DNA of 64,000 nucleotides, taken from Epiperipatus broadwayi. Lineage: Eukaryota > Onychophora > Udeonychophora > Euonychophora > Peripatidae. Shown piece after piece: positions 12,485 through 23,351 of this stretch (position 1 is the stretch's first letter; every line of letters begins with the position of its first letter). Made by a program: the position numbers and the translations under genes. The stretch spans positions 1,824,959 to 1,888,958 of the forward strand of contig JAQFVV010012574.1 of NCBI GenBank assembly GCA_028023455.1. The letters are read 5' to 3'. The notes under the pieces are model-generated. The model searched no databases, was not told the DNA's origin, and saw nothing but the letters and a program-made list of their open reading frames with translations.

Positions 12485-12519
12485 TTAATCATGCATAGAC
12501 TGGCAAAAAAGCCAGAAAG

Positions 12520-13985
12520 ATGCCAGGCACTACTCATTCTAATTTATCAGCTGTTAGTGCAGAAGAAGTGACACACTTTTTAAAATAGCAATTCCAAATT
12601 TATTTGATTGGTGTTCTAATAAAAGTTTTCACCCAAACGTAATGAGACTTTTGGCTATTGCACAGTTTCCCATGTTAGTTGGGATAATAGTTCACAAGTT
12701 AGCAGCTTCTTAAATAACTGAAAATGCCATTCTAACCAACTTAACTTTTGGGAATACTGTTTTAAAAAAACCAATTTAATGATTGAGATTAACCACAAAT
12801 TCCTGACTTACTGAGTCAATATTGTAGCTCTCTTAAAACCAGAAACATGCCAATTCAAAAACTCTCTCACTGTTATCTAGCACCACTTTATATACCAATG
12901 CTATCCATGATCAAACTCCACAAATCCAGATATCTTTATTTACTGTTAGAAATTAATTAGTTTTTAAATTAATTATATTTTCATCCATACTAAAAAGAAT
13001 ATTTTTTGTCCTATATATTTTCATATATTCTTATATATTCATTGATTAACATTTTTCACAATTTTTTTATATAAAACATATAATTACTAGATAAATTTTT
13101 AATTACTATCAGATAAGTAATAAATTTTCATTACTTTATCTAAGTAAATAGATTGTCTACTTTGTTTTTTCAAATCAGCAAAATGTATAACCTAGCTTAA
13201 TCAATTCTTTCTTTTTTTTCCTAAAAAGAATATATATATATTTATAAGTACTTTACTGATATGAACAGAAAATGAAAGAAATAAAACTTGTATCTTTTAC
13301 AATAAATAAATTCCGACTTGGAAACTTTTTACTCATAACTTGGATGCTTAAAAAACATGGTATAGATGGATTCTCCATCCAATTGCCTTTTAAAACATTA
13401 ATTATATAATTTAGATTTTTTCCTAATGTCAATTTTAATAACCACTGCTAAGTGGATTGAGGATCATCAATTAATACATTACCTAATTACACTGATCCCA
13501 TTCAATTTTTATACAACAGGTATTAACTCCATTTTTTCTTTCTTACTCATTTATTTTAATAATAAAACTTCTAATACCTATGTAATGTATAAATGAGACC
13601 CTGAAAACTATGAAGAGTTGAAAAAAAAAAAAGATGGGAGTAATAAATAAGCATTAAAAAAATTGTTGTTCAGATATGAAGGACATAATGAAAGACGAAA
13701 TTTTGGAAATGTAGATACAGAGTTATAACTGAGTTTTGTCTTTTGATAAAGATTTAAAAATGAAGATCAAACATTTAAGATGAATAAAAAAAAGAGTAAA
13801 CTAAAAAAAAAAAAAGGTAATATTTACATGTGAATTGTTTATTACACGTCTCATCTTAATTAAAATCTGTATTAAGTTTCACCTTCCCTTATATAACAGA
13901 CTTCATAAGGAAAGTCTGTCATTTGTTTTTTATTCTTATTATCCTACTTGTCTTAATTAGATATAAATAATCAAAGTTGTAATGC
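12520..13985. other. AT-rich gene-free stretch
   Basis: No gene or element recognised; several poly-A and AT tracts. Confidence 0.5.
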
Positions 13986-13989
13986 TATG

Positions 13990-14218
13990 AAATTGTAATG
14001 GAAGTCACTGTACCTCCTCTCCACCATGAACTCATGGTAGGGGAGAGATTTACAATGACTTGCATTTCAATTTTATACATATTAATACATATATTCTTAA
14101 ATATTATCACAGAGTTAAAGGAACAGATGGTATCGTGCTATTCTTTTTGTTTATTGATGGTTGATTTATACATAGTTTATGGGATGGTGAAGGGGTACAG
14201 TGACTTCCATTTTAATTT
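13990..14218. mobile_element. MITE-like inverted-repeat element
   Basis: Arms of about 36 bp, 13990-14028 and 14183-14218, are inverted copies of each other with a few mismatches; the core is TGGAAGTCACTGTACC. The interior is AT-rich and non-coding (an open frame at 13998-14231 simply reads through it). The flanks do not show a clear target duplication, so the superfamily is unknown. Confidence 0.6.
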
Positions 14219-14511
14219 CTTAATCAGATAATAAAAATAAAAAAATGCAAGCAAAACAAATATTGTATTTCTAGTTTTTGTAGTGTTCATATTTTCCTAA
14301 TATCTTGTTATTCATATCCATATTGGTCAGAGTAAATATAGAAATAATTTGATGACATTTAACTATAGAAGTGTGAATGGCAATAACACTATCAGATAAA
14401 AAGAAACTATAAAATATTCTAAATACAATGGTGAAAATTTTATTAATAAGCAAAATACCATTCATATGATCGTAAAAGTTAATATCGATTAGACAATACC
14501 AGATGATGATG

Positions 14512-14546
14512 ATCTAATAATAATAATAATGATGATGATGATGATA
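14512..14546 (+). repeat. (TAA)n(TGA)n microsatellite
   Basis: Run of TAA units passing into TGA units. It may be the residual tail of an RTE copy, since RTE elements here end in (GAT)n, but no RTE sequence precedes it. Confidence 0.85.
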
Positions 14547-14549
14547 AAT

Positions 14550-15280
14550 TATATAAATATTTAATAATCTTTTTTTGTAAAATCGGTATAAATGCGCTAG
14601 GTGCTTTGTTCATCATTATGACAAGCTTTTTAATTAATATACATAATTATTTTATCATAAACAATTCATTAATCCAAAAAATTCAGTATAACTTTTTAAA
14701 AAAATAATCATACAGAAAAAAAAAAAGATAATTATTCTTAAGAGAAAACAGTAATGCTATCAAATTTGTCAAAACAGAATAGATGCTAATTAAAAATCGT
14801 ATTAATTGTTATCAAGAGAGTTTCTAAATACTTTTTCGCTTATTATTTAATCCCTTCGATTGACATTAGTTCTAAATTAGAACAACTAATTGGATTTATA
14901 GATTTTCTTTCGTAACATTAAATTATTTATTACATTCATGATAAATGGAAAATCTTTATTAACGATTTAAAAGAAATAATAATAAAGGACTGAATATTAT
15001 CACGGTTAAATAATAACTGTTTGTTTAATTATTAGTAAATAAATTCTTTAATTAAAAGTAATATTTAAAAATTATTTCTATTTTAAGAAACAATTCAAAA
15101 GAAGTTTATTTGATAAATAATTAATTAATTGGTAGAATGTTTTCTACTTCGTGTATACATAATTATGCATGGTGTTTCTACAATACCCGTCAGACAAACC
15201 AATGGTGAAAGTAGTAGTGAATCAATAATCACCCAATCACCCAAATTATCTATAGAATTTTTATCCTCTATTTTTATTCC
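14550..15280. other. AT-rich gene-free stretch
   Basis: Nothing recognised. Confidence 0.5.
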
Positions 15281-15340
15281 TAGCTAGATTGATTGTGAGC
15301 TATTTATCTGAAAGTATATCCATTTATCTATTGGATTCAT

Positions 15341-15501
15341 TAAATCATGCAAAACTCTCTATACATATTGCACTCAGTGCAAGCCAGAGTAATTAATGGA
15401 TGCCAGAAGGCTTGTGCATAAAATCCTCATCTAGTGCCTACTCATCCAATATCCCCAGACTAGTTTCTGGTTTGTGATAATGATCATGTGATGTTTATTG
15501 G
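15341..15501 (+). mobile_element. Family A element, short copy with half hammerhead
   Basis: 161-bp insertion flanked by a perfect 13-bp repeat CTATTGGATTCAT (15328-15340 and 15502-15514). It begins with the GCAAAACTC end motif and ends with TGATCATGTGATGTTTATTGG. On the minus strand it retains only the 3' half of the family A hammerhead (stem II 3' arm, GAAA, CTAGTC); the break lies in the stem II loop. It inserted into the tail of a SINE, splitting two tandem tails that read GATTGATTGTGAGC. Confidence 0.8.
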
Positions 15502-15515
15502 CTATTGGATTCATA

Positions 15516-15648
15516 GTTAGATTGATTGTGAGCCATTTACCTGAAAGAAAACCTGCTTATATTTCCAAGATTTACCTAGATCAGATTTGAATTTCTAGTC
15601 ATGGTCATGTTAAGAGATGTACTAATCAATATACTACAAGGATTTTTC
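15516..15648 (-). mobile_element. tRNA-derived SINE, family 2
   Basis: On the minus strand TAGTATATTGATTAGTACATC (A box) and AAATTCAAATCTGATC (B box) resemble a tRNA-Asp/Glu head with near-normal spacing. The tail GGTAAATGGCTCACAATC also occurs at 15283-15315. Another copy is at 52853-52990. Confidence 0.65.
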
Positions 15649-15654
15649 TTTCAA

Positions 15655-17715
15655 ATAGTTGCTTAAACATATATATAATGAGTTGCTTAGTAAATGAAAA
15701 TTTACCTTTTTTTAATTGGAATATAAAAATTAGTTAATCATGGATGGCAACGCACTGATTGTTAGCAACTGGTTGTAATATGAAGCCATTTTGTCAGTGG
15801 TAGAGGTTATGTATGTGTGTCATACTACTAATGATGATAAATTCATTTATTTTCATCTATCTATAAAGATTCTATTAAAAATTTAAAAAAATACACCTAA
15901 CTCTCTATTTAATATAATTTATTTTAATTATGTGATGAGTTAGTCATATGAACTAATTAAATCCATGCATCTTAAGTTAGCATAATATAGTAAACAATTC
16001 CATAACAATCCATCCCAATTATCAGTAACAAAATAATTTTTTTTCCACTTTCTTCATATGAACCAGGAAACTTTTATTTTCTTACAAATTGCTCTATTTA
16101 ATAAGCTGTCTGGTCTTGATAATAATTTGATTACTGATTAATAAGAAAAAGTCATTATGTTTAATAATCTGAGAATAATATAATTCAAAACACTATGACC
16201 TTCACGCTACTTAATTTTACTTTTTCCGGTATAAGTTCTACACTTTTTGCAATACTCTATATTTTATGCAGTAAAAAATATTTGCATTGATGATAGGTCA
16301 TGTGATGATCAACTATCTAAACAGCCGGTTGAGCAAAACAGTTTCATTCCATTGACATAATGCCATTCCAAGCATAATTAAATTTTTAAATTGATCTTCA
16401 AGAGCATAATTAAATTTAAAATTCATATCTTTACTTTATATATAAATAATTTATCACTATAAGTCATTTTATGCAATTAAAATCACATTTTTATTTTAAG
16501 TGCTGTCATATGATATCTAAATCTGGCAGTTCTATAAATGGCCTTGTGCCTATTCTTAAATTTTTTTAAGATAGTACAATAATTTGTAATTGGCTTTTTT
16601 TGTATAATTTAAAATATTTTGCTGTAGACACAACTCTAATAAAATGCCACTAAACACAACCCTATATATCAGATCTGTGTGTATGAGCACAGTAAATAGA
16701 ATTGTAACTAAACTGAAACACACTGATAACCTAATTAATAGGGGGAGGGGAGGCAATATGGTCAATTGAATGAAGCAGTTATGATAAAATGTGATATGAC
16801 TTTTCAAACAACAGGCACATTATGATTATTACTGTATTATTATCCACACTATCAACATAAATATTAGTAATAAAACATTTAAAAAAATGCAAAATATTGG
16901 AAAGGAAAGAAATTAAGACAAAACAGAAGAAAAGGCAAACTGATATAAAACATAAAGAGGATGATACTGATATCTAAATATAATTAATAATGCCAACAAA
17001 AAAGACTTATGAAAAGATTATATTAAAATGACAATACTTAATTGGTGATACAACATTAATAAATGACAAATAGTTATTATATTCCTAAACATGATTGGCA
17101 GCACTGTGTCTGATAATGTGTCTGGTAATGGATCTTTTCTGAAATATGTACATATGGTACCTGCAATGTGTATTTTACAAATGATGATTGGAGTTTGTAT
17201 CTCTTCAGATTTCACTTCATTCAAGGAGCTTTATTAATCTGTTAACTGTAATATGCATAATAAAATCTAATGCAAAGTTAGAGTATTTCACATCAGCATT
17301 CAAGATTAATCCTCTAAATACTTGAATTCCCTATAGCTAAAATATTATTAATTACTTTCTTGCTTACAATATTTCTAATGTTTTCACATCATTTTCACAG
17401 AACACCAAAGCATAAAGAGCCTAATGATGCAGTAGTAGCTGATTTGCCAGTTTATTTGAAATTTAAATTCAAGTCAGTTAACCTAAAAAAAATTTGTTCT
17501 ATTAAGTATCTAACCAAACCAATTAGTCTTCTATTAGCCAGTGAATGGATACACAGTTATTATAAACAAGAATGGAAAATGTATTAAAACTCTTAGAATC
17601 TGATATTTGACATGTTCAAAAAATAATGCTATTTCCTTTGAAAAACAATTGAAAAGGATTTTGCCCTCCAGTAAGCTATTTAATCTGATCACCTTTATAT
17701 ATCACCATTATTTTC
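15655..17715. other. AT-rich gene-free stretch
   Basis: No supported gene. The segment 17091-17246 is open on the plus strand for about 50 codons and is less AT-rich, but matches nothing I know and lacks splice signals. Confidence 0.45.
17402..17584 (+). other. Weak exon-like segment
   Basis: A polypyrimidine tract and CAG acceptor (17383-17401) precede an open reading stretch of about 60 codons (TPKHKEPNDAVVADLPVY...) ending in a stop at 17585. There is no recognisable domain or downstream donor. It could be a terminal exon or chance. Confidence 0.2.
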
Positions 17716-17936
17716 GATCATTATTAATCCATTCAAGATGAAGATCTCTCCGAGTGTAATTCCATTTCCCCAATCCAAAATCTCTCCTTTCACATTACAG
17801 CAACAAATTTCCTTATTTCATGTAAACAAAGGCAAAACTCCCCATACAGTAGTGCCACCCTGTGCCAAGCAGAGTAATCAATGGATGCCAGAAGGCTTGT
17901 GCATAAAATCCCTATCTAGTGCCTCCTCATCCAATA

Positions 17937-17978
17937 TCCCCAGACTAGTTTCTGGCTTGTGGCCTTCATCAGTGAGGA
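17937..17978 (-). ncRNA. Hammerhead ribozyme, type I (family A, monomer 1)
   Basis: Minus strand: stem I UCCUCA / UGGGGA, core CUGAUGA, stem II GGC-CACAA-GCC with an A-A mismatch at its base, GAAA, a loopless self-complementary stem III ACUAGU, then C17. All core residues are present; predicted cut is after the C of CUAGUC. Confidence 0.75.
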
Positions 17979-18389
17979 GCCTTGGATCTGAGAGCACTGC
18001 CCCTAGATCTTAGGATCTAATGCAACCATCCTGAAGCCACCTTTTAATTCTACTTTACTATAAAACCATGAGAATGAAATTGAAAACATTGTTAATATCT
18101 TCAATCTAAGCTATTGAATAGCTTATATAGTCATATGGGTCTGAACTCAATTCAGCACCCATACATTTTGGTGTCTTTGGCTCTTAAACAACCATAGCCA
18201 CCACTATCCTATTAGGCAGTATAAACCATCAAACATCACATGATCACCATCTCTATACTAACACATAATTTGTCATAAACAAAGGCAAAACTCCCCATAC
18301 AGTAGTGCCACCCTTTGCCAAACAGAGTAATCAATGGATGCCGGAAGGCTTGTGCATAAAATCCCTATCTAGTGCCTACTCATCCAATA

Positions 18390-18431
18390 TCCCCAGACTA
18401 GTTTCTGGCTTGTGGCCATCATCAGTGAGGA
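18390..18431 (-). ncRNA. Hammerhead ribozyme, type I (family A, monomer 2)
   Basis: Minus strand, complete and canonical: UCCUCA-CUGAUGA-UGGC-CACAA-GCCA-GAAA-CUAGUC-UGGGGA. Stem I is 6 bp (one G-U), stem II 4 bp perfect, stem III formed by self-complementary ACUAGU, cleavage after C17. Distance to the same site in monomer 1 is 453 bp, so processing of a tandem transcript would release a unit-length RNA. Confidence 0.85.
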
Positions 18432-19020
18432 GCCTTGGATCTGAGAGCACTGCACCTAGATCTTAGGATCTAATGCAACCATCCTGCAGCCACCTTTTAA
18501 CTCTACTTTACTACAAAACCATGAGAATGAAATTGAAAACATTGTTAATATCTTCAATCCAAGCTATTGAATAGCTTATATAGTCATATGGGTCTGAACT
18601 CAATTCAGCACCCATACATTTTGGTGTCTTTGGCTCTTAAACAACCATAGCACTGCACCTAGATCTTAAGATCTAATCCAACCCTCCAGCAGCCACCTTT
18701 TAACTCTACTTTACTACAAAACAATGAGAATGAAATTAAAAACATAGTTAATATCTTCAATCTAATGGTTTAACACCAATCCTGCCTAATAGGATAGTGG
18801 TGGCTATGGTTGTTTAAGAGCCAAAAGACACCAAAATGTATGGGTGCTGAATTGAGTTCAGACCCATATGACTATATAAGTTATTGAGCTTAGATTGAAG
18901 ATATTAACAATGTTTTCAATTTCATTCTCATGGTTTTGTAGTAAAGTAGAGTTAAAAGGTGACTGCTGGAGGGTTGCATTAGATCCTAAGATCTAGGTGC
19001 AGTGCTCTCAGATCCAAGGC

Positions 19021-19062
19021 TCCTCACTGATGATGGCCACAAGCCAGAAACTAGTCTGGGGA
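19021..19062 (+). ncRNA. Hammerhead ribozyme, type I (family A, inverted arm)
   Basis: Same 42-nt sequence as the minus-strand copy at 18390-18431, here on the plus strand because it lies in the inverted arm. CUGAUGA 19027-19033, GAAA 19047-19050, predicted cut after 19056. Confidence 0.85.
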
Positions 19063-19382
19063 TATTGGATGAGTAGGCACTAGATAGGGATTTTATGCAC
19101 AAGCCTTCTGGCATCCATTGATTACTCTGTTTAGCACAGGGTGGCACTACTGTATGGGGAGTTTTGCCTTTGTTTACAACAAATTATGTGCTAGTATAGA
19201 GATGGTGATCATGTGATGTTTGATGGTTCCTTATTTCATCTAACTCATATGTGATATCTTTCTAGATCTTTTTTTGAATCTCTTGGGATTCAATTTAAGA
19301 CCTTAACCATTCACCAATTATCATCTCTTTTACAATTATATCCAGCCCAGTTCACTTTGATTTCTTAATTCTTTCAATAATA

Positions 19383-19565
19383 TCAATAATTTCTATTTAC
19401 TCTCTTAACGATATATTTTAATCTCTTTTTATTCTTTTGAATATATATATCTATATTTTTTTGAAGGTACTGAAGTCTCTGTATTGCTGCCCAAATTTCA
19501 GATCCGTACATAATAACTGGTAAAATACAACTAACAAAAATATTCCTTTTCAAACAAATAAGCAT
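19383..19565 (-). pseudogene. RTE C-terminal fragment
   Basis: Sixty-codon open piece with 'CLKRNIFVSCILPVIMYGSEIW', the conserved post-RT block of RTE ORFs (LKR.....CVLPVLTYG.E.W). Part of the split RTE copy. Confidence 0.75.
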
Positions 19566-20029
19566 ATTTCCTTGTAATATTAAATTATTTCTACCAAAAA
19601 TACTTCATCAAACTTAATTATATGGTTAATTTCATTCTTATATTTCCATTTGAATTACTAAACTAAGCAAGATATTTGTAATTGTTAACTTCTACTAATT
19701 TATCACTATCAATTTTTATTTTCTTCTTATGATAAAATCCATTGTACATTACTTTAATTTTTTTAGCATTAATATTTAATCCTACTTTCATGAGATAATT
19801 CTTGCAACATGCCCTAAAGCCCTGAAACATTATGTGCAAAAATAACTATATCATCTACAAAATCTAGATGACTTAAATAAAATTTATAAATTTTTATGCC
19901 TTCAGCTTTCCATTTTAATCCACAAATTATTTCTTGTAAAATTATTATAAAAAGTTTGAGATATAAAATCACTGTGTTGCACTTTTATCAATGTTAATTT
20001 TCTTAGTGTCACCATAAAATGTAATCATT

Positions 20030-20520
20030 ATTATTGCATTTTAATAAATATTCTTCAAAATATTGCAGTATTCTGGTTCCATATCTTGATGATCTAAAAA
20101 TTTAATCACTGTAAAAATGCTTATAGAATCAAATGCCTTTTCATAATCTATAAATCCTAAACATAATAACAATTCATTCCCATTGGTATTTCTCTCATCA
20201 TCTAAATATGACCCATATCAAGTTAATTTTTTTAGTAACATTATATAATCTAATCACTATTATCATATTTTTGGTAAATATTCTTCAGAATATGACAACA
20301 TAACATCACATATTGGAGGAAGTTGCTACTGTGTTAATATGACAATATCCTGTATCTACATTTTTATGGTCCAAAGATTTAATTACTCTGTAAATATTTA
20401 TGCAATCAAATGCCTTTTTGTAATCTACAAATCTAAGACCTAATGCCAACTCATACTTATTGTTTCTTCTCTCAATATTTAGATGTGATCTACTATGCTA
20501 AAACTACTTTTAAATCCTGC
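20030..20520 (-). pseudogene. Duplicated RT motif A region of RTE relic
   Basis: The RT stretch around motif A occurs twice in tandem: once at about 20030-20200 (..FIDYEKAFDSI.. then ..LDHQDMEP..) and again at about 20215-20520 (..GFKSSFS.. then ..FVDYKKAFDCI..). The copies differ by many substitutions, so they are either an old tandem duplication or two independent RTE insertions lying end to end. Confidence 0.7.
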
Positions 20521-20539
20521 ATGTTCTTTTGATTGTATA

Positions 20540-21290
20540 TATAATATTTTAAAATTATAATAGCAATAAAAAATAATCAATAATAATGTGGAACTTATAC
20601 AGAAGGTTTTCGATTGCAATGTAAATTATCAACTGAACTTTTGTAGGCAAAAACAAATTTCACATGATCTTCCAGGAACTATGTAAAACAATATTCATTG
20701 ATTGCTTATTCATTGATTGCTTATTTGTTATAAAGCATTTAAATTTATTTATAAGAATTACCCTTTTAATTTTTCTATGATGTCTCTTTTCATGTAATAT
20801 TCTTATATGATCTGAAGTAAAGATAAATTTAAAGTCACAAGATTTTCCATTATCAAAGAAAACTGAAAAAATACTAGACTGACTATTTGAAACATTTTTT
20901 TATATGGTTATAGGACAGTATTCATTTAATCTATTTTCTAAAGTGTATCTTGATTCATCAATATGTAATATTTGGCATTCTCATATAATTTGTATAATCA
21001 CTGCTTCCAAATTAATAAATTCAGCAGTGCCACCTGTGAAACAAACACAAAGTCTAAATAAAACAGTATAAAATAAAGGTAATCTCTCACATATTCCCTG
21101 CAAAGATGATACATACATTGAAATTCAGGCTACTTTACATAGGAAGTGTGAAATTAAATTAGTTAAGATCCTAATTGCTAGTAAACAAATATATTTTATG
21201 ATATTTATACAAATCAAGATTAATTATTAATAATCATTTTACACTACAAAACTCTCAAACCCAATTATATAAAAAATAAAATTAGTTACA
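20540..21290. other. AT-rich gene-free stretch
   Basis: No gene recognised. AATTCAGCAGTGCCACCTGTG at 21019-21039 recurs in altered form at 21324, so the flank of the Penelope-like relic may begin here. Confidence 0.45.
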
Positions 21291-21296
21291 CAATGT

Positions 21297-21865
21297 TAGC
21301 TGAAAATCGCAGTGAATAGACAAAATTCAGCAGTATTATCTGTGAACCAAACACAATTTTGTGTTTATTCATTTGGAAAAAGTAATTTTATTGTACTCAA
21401 GATTTCAGCTAACATTACACAATTGATTGATTTCTTACATAGTTGTGCTTGAGAGTTTTTCAGAGCATAAAATGATTATTAGATCAAGCATTGGTGGCCA
21501 AGTGGTCAGCACAGCCGCCTTACAAGCAGTTGTCCGGGGTTCACTTCCCAGCTGATGCTTTGATACACATAAAAAAAAAAGATTATTAGTTAAAAATGTT
21601 TTATACATATAAATGAAATATGTTCATTTATTGGCTATTAAGATCTTAGCTCATTTAATTTTCTCCTGTGTAAACTATCCTGAATTTCAATATATGTATT
21701 ACCTTTGCAGTGAATAGATTAGAGGTTATATTTTAGTTATGCTGCTTTATTCAGAATCTGCATTCATTTCACAGATAGTTTTGTGAATTTATCTATTCAT
21801 TTGGAAATAGTGACTTTACAACATTTGGATTTTCAGTTAGCATTAGGCAATTGATTCATTATGGA
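21297..21865 (+). repeat. Direct repeats upstream of Penelope-like relic (possible pLTR)
   Basis: Segments 21340-21430 and 21755-21855 are diverged direct copies, sharing ATTCATTTGGAAA, TTTCAGYTARCATTA and CAATTGATT. They end right where the Penelope-like coding relic starts. Penelope-like elements often carry partly tandem terminal repeats, so these may be pLTR remnants. A SINE sits between them. Confidence 0.4.
21484..21585 (+). mobile_element. tRNA-derived SINE, family 1 (best copy)
   Basis: TTGGTGGCCAAGTGGTCAGC (A box) and CGGGGTTCACTTCCCAG (B box), spaced as in a tRNA, then GCTGATGCTTTGATACACAT and a poly-A run. Resembles a tRNA-Leu/Ser-type head. Confidence 0.8.
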
Positions 21866-22800
21866 TAATTTGATAAATAATACTGCTTTTTTGTTTTATA
21901 CAGCTTCTTCATCTTTTAAATTTACTGATAAAATTAAAAATATTAAATTGGCTGAAAGTAATACTATAGCTTTATTAGATATCACTCAATTATATGGTTC
22001 TAAAGTTCATCAAGAGTATATATAAAATTTGAAAATGTTTTACATAAAATTTCAGATTCATTAAAATTTATAAATGATATTTGATAACAAATACTGCAAA
22101 ATAGCTACGGGATAGTCCGCAGATGTACATATGGTTGTGCAAATTTAGAAGCTGTTTTAAGTACTAACAATTTTAAATATATGCTAGATATATTGATATT
22201 TGCTGTGGTCCTGAACATAATGGAGCTCTTTTATATAAATTAAACAATTTAAACAATCTAAAGTGGACTATCAATAGAGAAAAAAACTGACTTAAATTTT
22301 ATGACTTATAAGTGTCTGGAGAAAATGATTGTTTAACTTATAAATTACTTTGCAAATCTAACCCCCCCCCCCAAAAAAAAAGAATATATTCACTTTAAAT
22401 CACAATGTACCAATGATACACAAAATGGCTAATTTTAAATCCTTTTTACATCATAATGAAAAAATTATGTAGTCATAAAAGTGACTTTTGAAAATAATGT
22501 TCAATCTAAATTTATTAAAAATATATTTTTGAGAAATACAATGTTTCATTTTGTTCCTCCAAACAGAAACAGATTAATTATTAATTCTAAAAATCCTATT
22601 CATGAAAAATAACAAAAAAAAATATTATTTATTATGTGAATACAAAAAATCATATGTTGGTGAATCAAGAGCTTTATACAAAGGATTAAATTCACACCAG
22701 CTACTCTATAGTGGTATAAAAATGCTACAAATAATCAGTCTAATATTTTCAGTTTTGACTATGAAAAATCTTGCAACTTTAAATTTATTTTAATTCAGAT
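21862..22800 (+). pseudogene. Penelope-like element relic (RT motif A and GIY-YIG remnant)
   Basis: Degenerate coding region. At 21861-22025 an open piece ends with 'IALLDITQLYGSKVHQEYI', reminiscent of the LDV..LYTNIP.. block of Penelope-like RTs. At 22602-22793 the peptide 'YYLLCEYKKSYVGESRALYK' followed by GLNSH matches the GIY-YIG endonuclease pattern Y.....YVG[EQ]T.R.L..R.N.H found at the C-terminus of Penelope-like proteins. The distance between them is too short for a full protein, and stops lie between, so there are internal deletions. The GIY-YIG part is more convincing than the RT part. Confidence 0.5.
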
Positions 22801-22849
22801 CACATAAAAATACTACATGCAGAAAGATGTTATAGAAAGAGAAAAATTA

Positions 22850-23351
22850 AAAAGACAATTTCCAGCTAGGGATCAAGCAGCTTGCGAGGTTAACAAAGTT
22901 CTGGAAGCTGGAGGCGAAACTAGTAGATTTTATAATTAAAGTTAACCTCGAGACCCTACCAACTGCCGCATTCCTCCACCACAAACGGAGGTATAAAATG
23001 GATCCAGTGTGTCCACTGTGCAAGAAAACTGATGAAACAATTTCCCACATTCTTCAGGAATGTACGCTAGTTAACACTGCAAAGACCATAGATAAAGTCT
23101 GGGCCTGGGTGGATATGGTGAAAGCTTTTAAAAAAGATTCCTTTGGCAATATTAGATTGGCAACTTACGTTAACTTTGTCATCTGATCGGCATGAAATAG
23201 AGTAACTTTTGAAAAGGGAATTGATTACAATATTGAGTTATTATACTTCAAATTGCTAAATGATGCCAAGGACCAAGACAAGAAGCCATGTCAGCCATGG
23301 CTAACTGAACAGACTTGGAACCAGGTTAAACTAGGGCCATGCCTTGCCTAG
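22850..23351 (+). pseudogene. Non-LTR RT C-terminal zinc-finger fragment (LINE 3, copy 1)
   Basis: Reads in one frame for 168 codons with two TGA stops at 23184-23195. Contains 'VNLETLPTAAFLHHKRR' then a CCHC cluster 'CPLCKKTDETISHILQEC' (C-x2-C-x7-H-x4-C, 23010-23063), the zinc-binding module that follows RT in several non-LTR clades. The frame then continues through 'RVTFEKGIDYNIELLYFKLL' to 'WNQVKLGPCLA'. It is clearly richer in G+C than its neighbours and better preserved than most relics here. The ATG at 22998 is internal, not a true start. A sibling is at 36945-37396. Confidence 0.7.

Larger units (their letters stand above)
17823..19227. mobile_element. Family A hammerhead foldback element, full composite copy
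   Basis: Composite insertion: one monomer (about 17823-18237), a second in tandem (18228-18648), a third partial (18650-18765), then a long inverted copy (about 18764-19227). The tandem period is about 453 bp. It starts with AAACAAAGGCAAAACTCCCC and ends with TGATCATGTGATGTTTGATGG, flanked by a 13-bp direct repeat TTCCTTATTTCAT. No protein is encoded. Each complete monomer contains a hammerhead ribozyme. Dimers plus inverted arm, ribozyme and long target duplication together suggest a retrozyme-like or Penelope-LTR-derived retroelement. Confidence 0.85.
17720..20530 (-). mobile_element. RTE LINE copy on minus strand, split by family A insertion
   Basis: Two parts of one degenerate RTE copy. 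The 3' terminus is at 17720-17822, the body at 19228-20530. The family A element between them (17823-19227) is bounded by the 13-bp repeat TTCCTTATTTCAT, so the LINE was there first. On the minus strand I read RT blocks related to copy 2: 'LGFIDYEKAFDSI' (about 20130-20160), 'GLKWKAEGIKIY' and 'SHLDFVDDIVIFAHN' (FADD changed to FVDD, about 19845-19890), and 'LPVIMYGSEIWA' (about 19485-19520). Multiple frameshifts; no function. Confidence 0.85.

Noticed and set aside
14512-14546. TAA/TGA microsatellite considered as an RTE tail
   Set aside because: No RTE sequence on either side.
17738-18013. 91-codon plus-strand open frame
   Set aside because: Spans the junction of the RTE 3' end and the family A insertion; no biological reading frame.
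18418-18440. Family A considered as a classical MITE or Foldback DNA transposon
   Set aside because: Target duplications are 11-15 bp and variable, one end is constant, and ribozymes are present; this fits a retroelement better.
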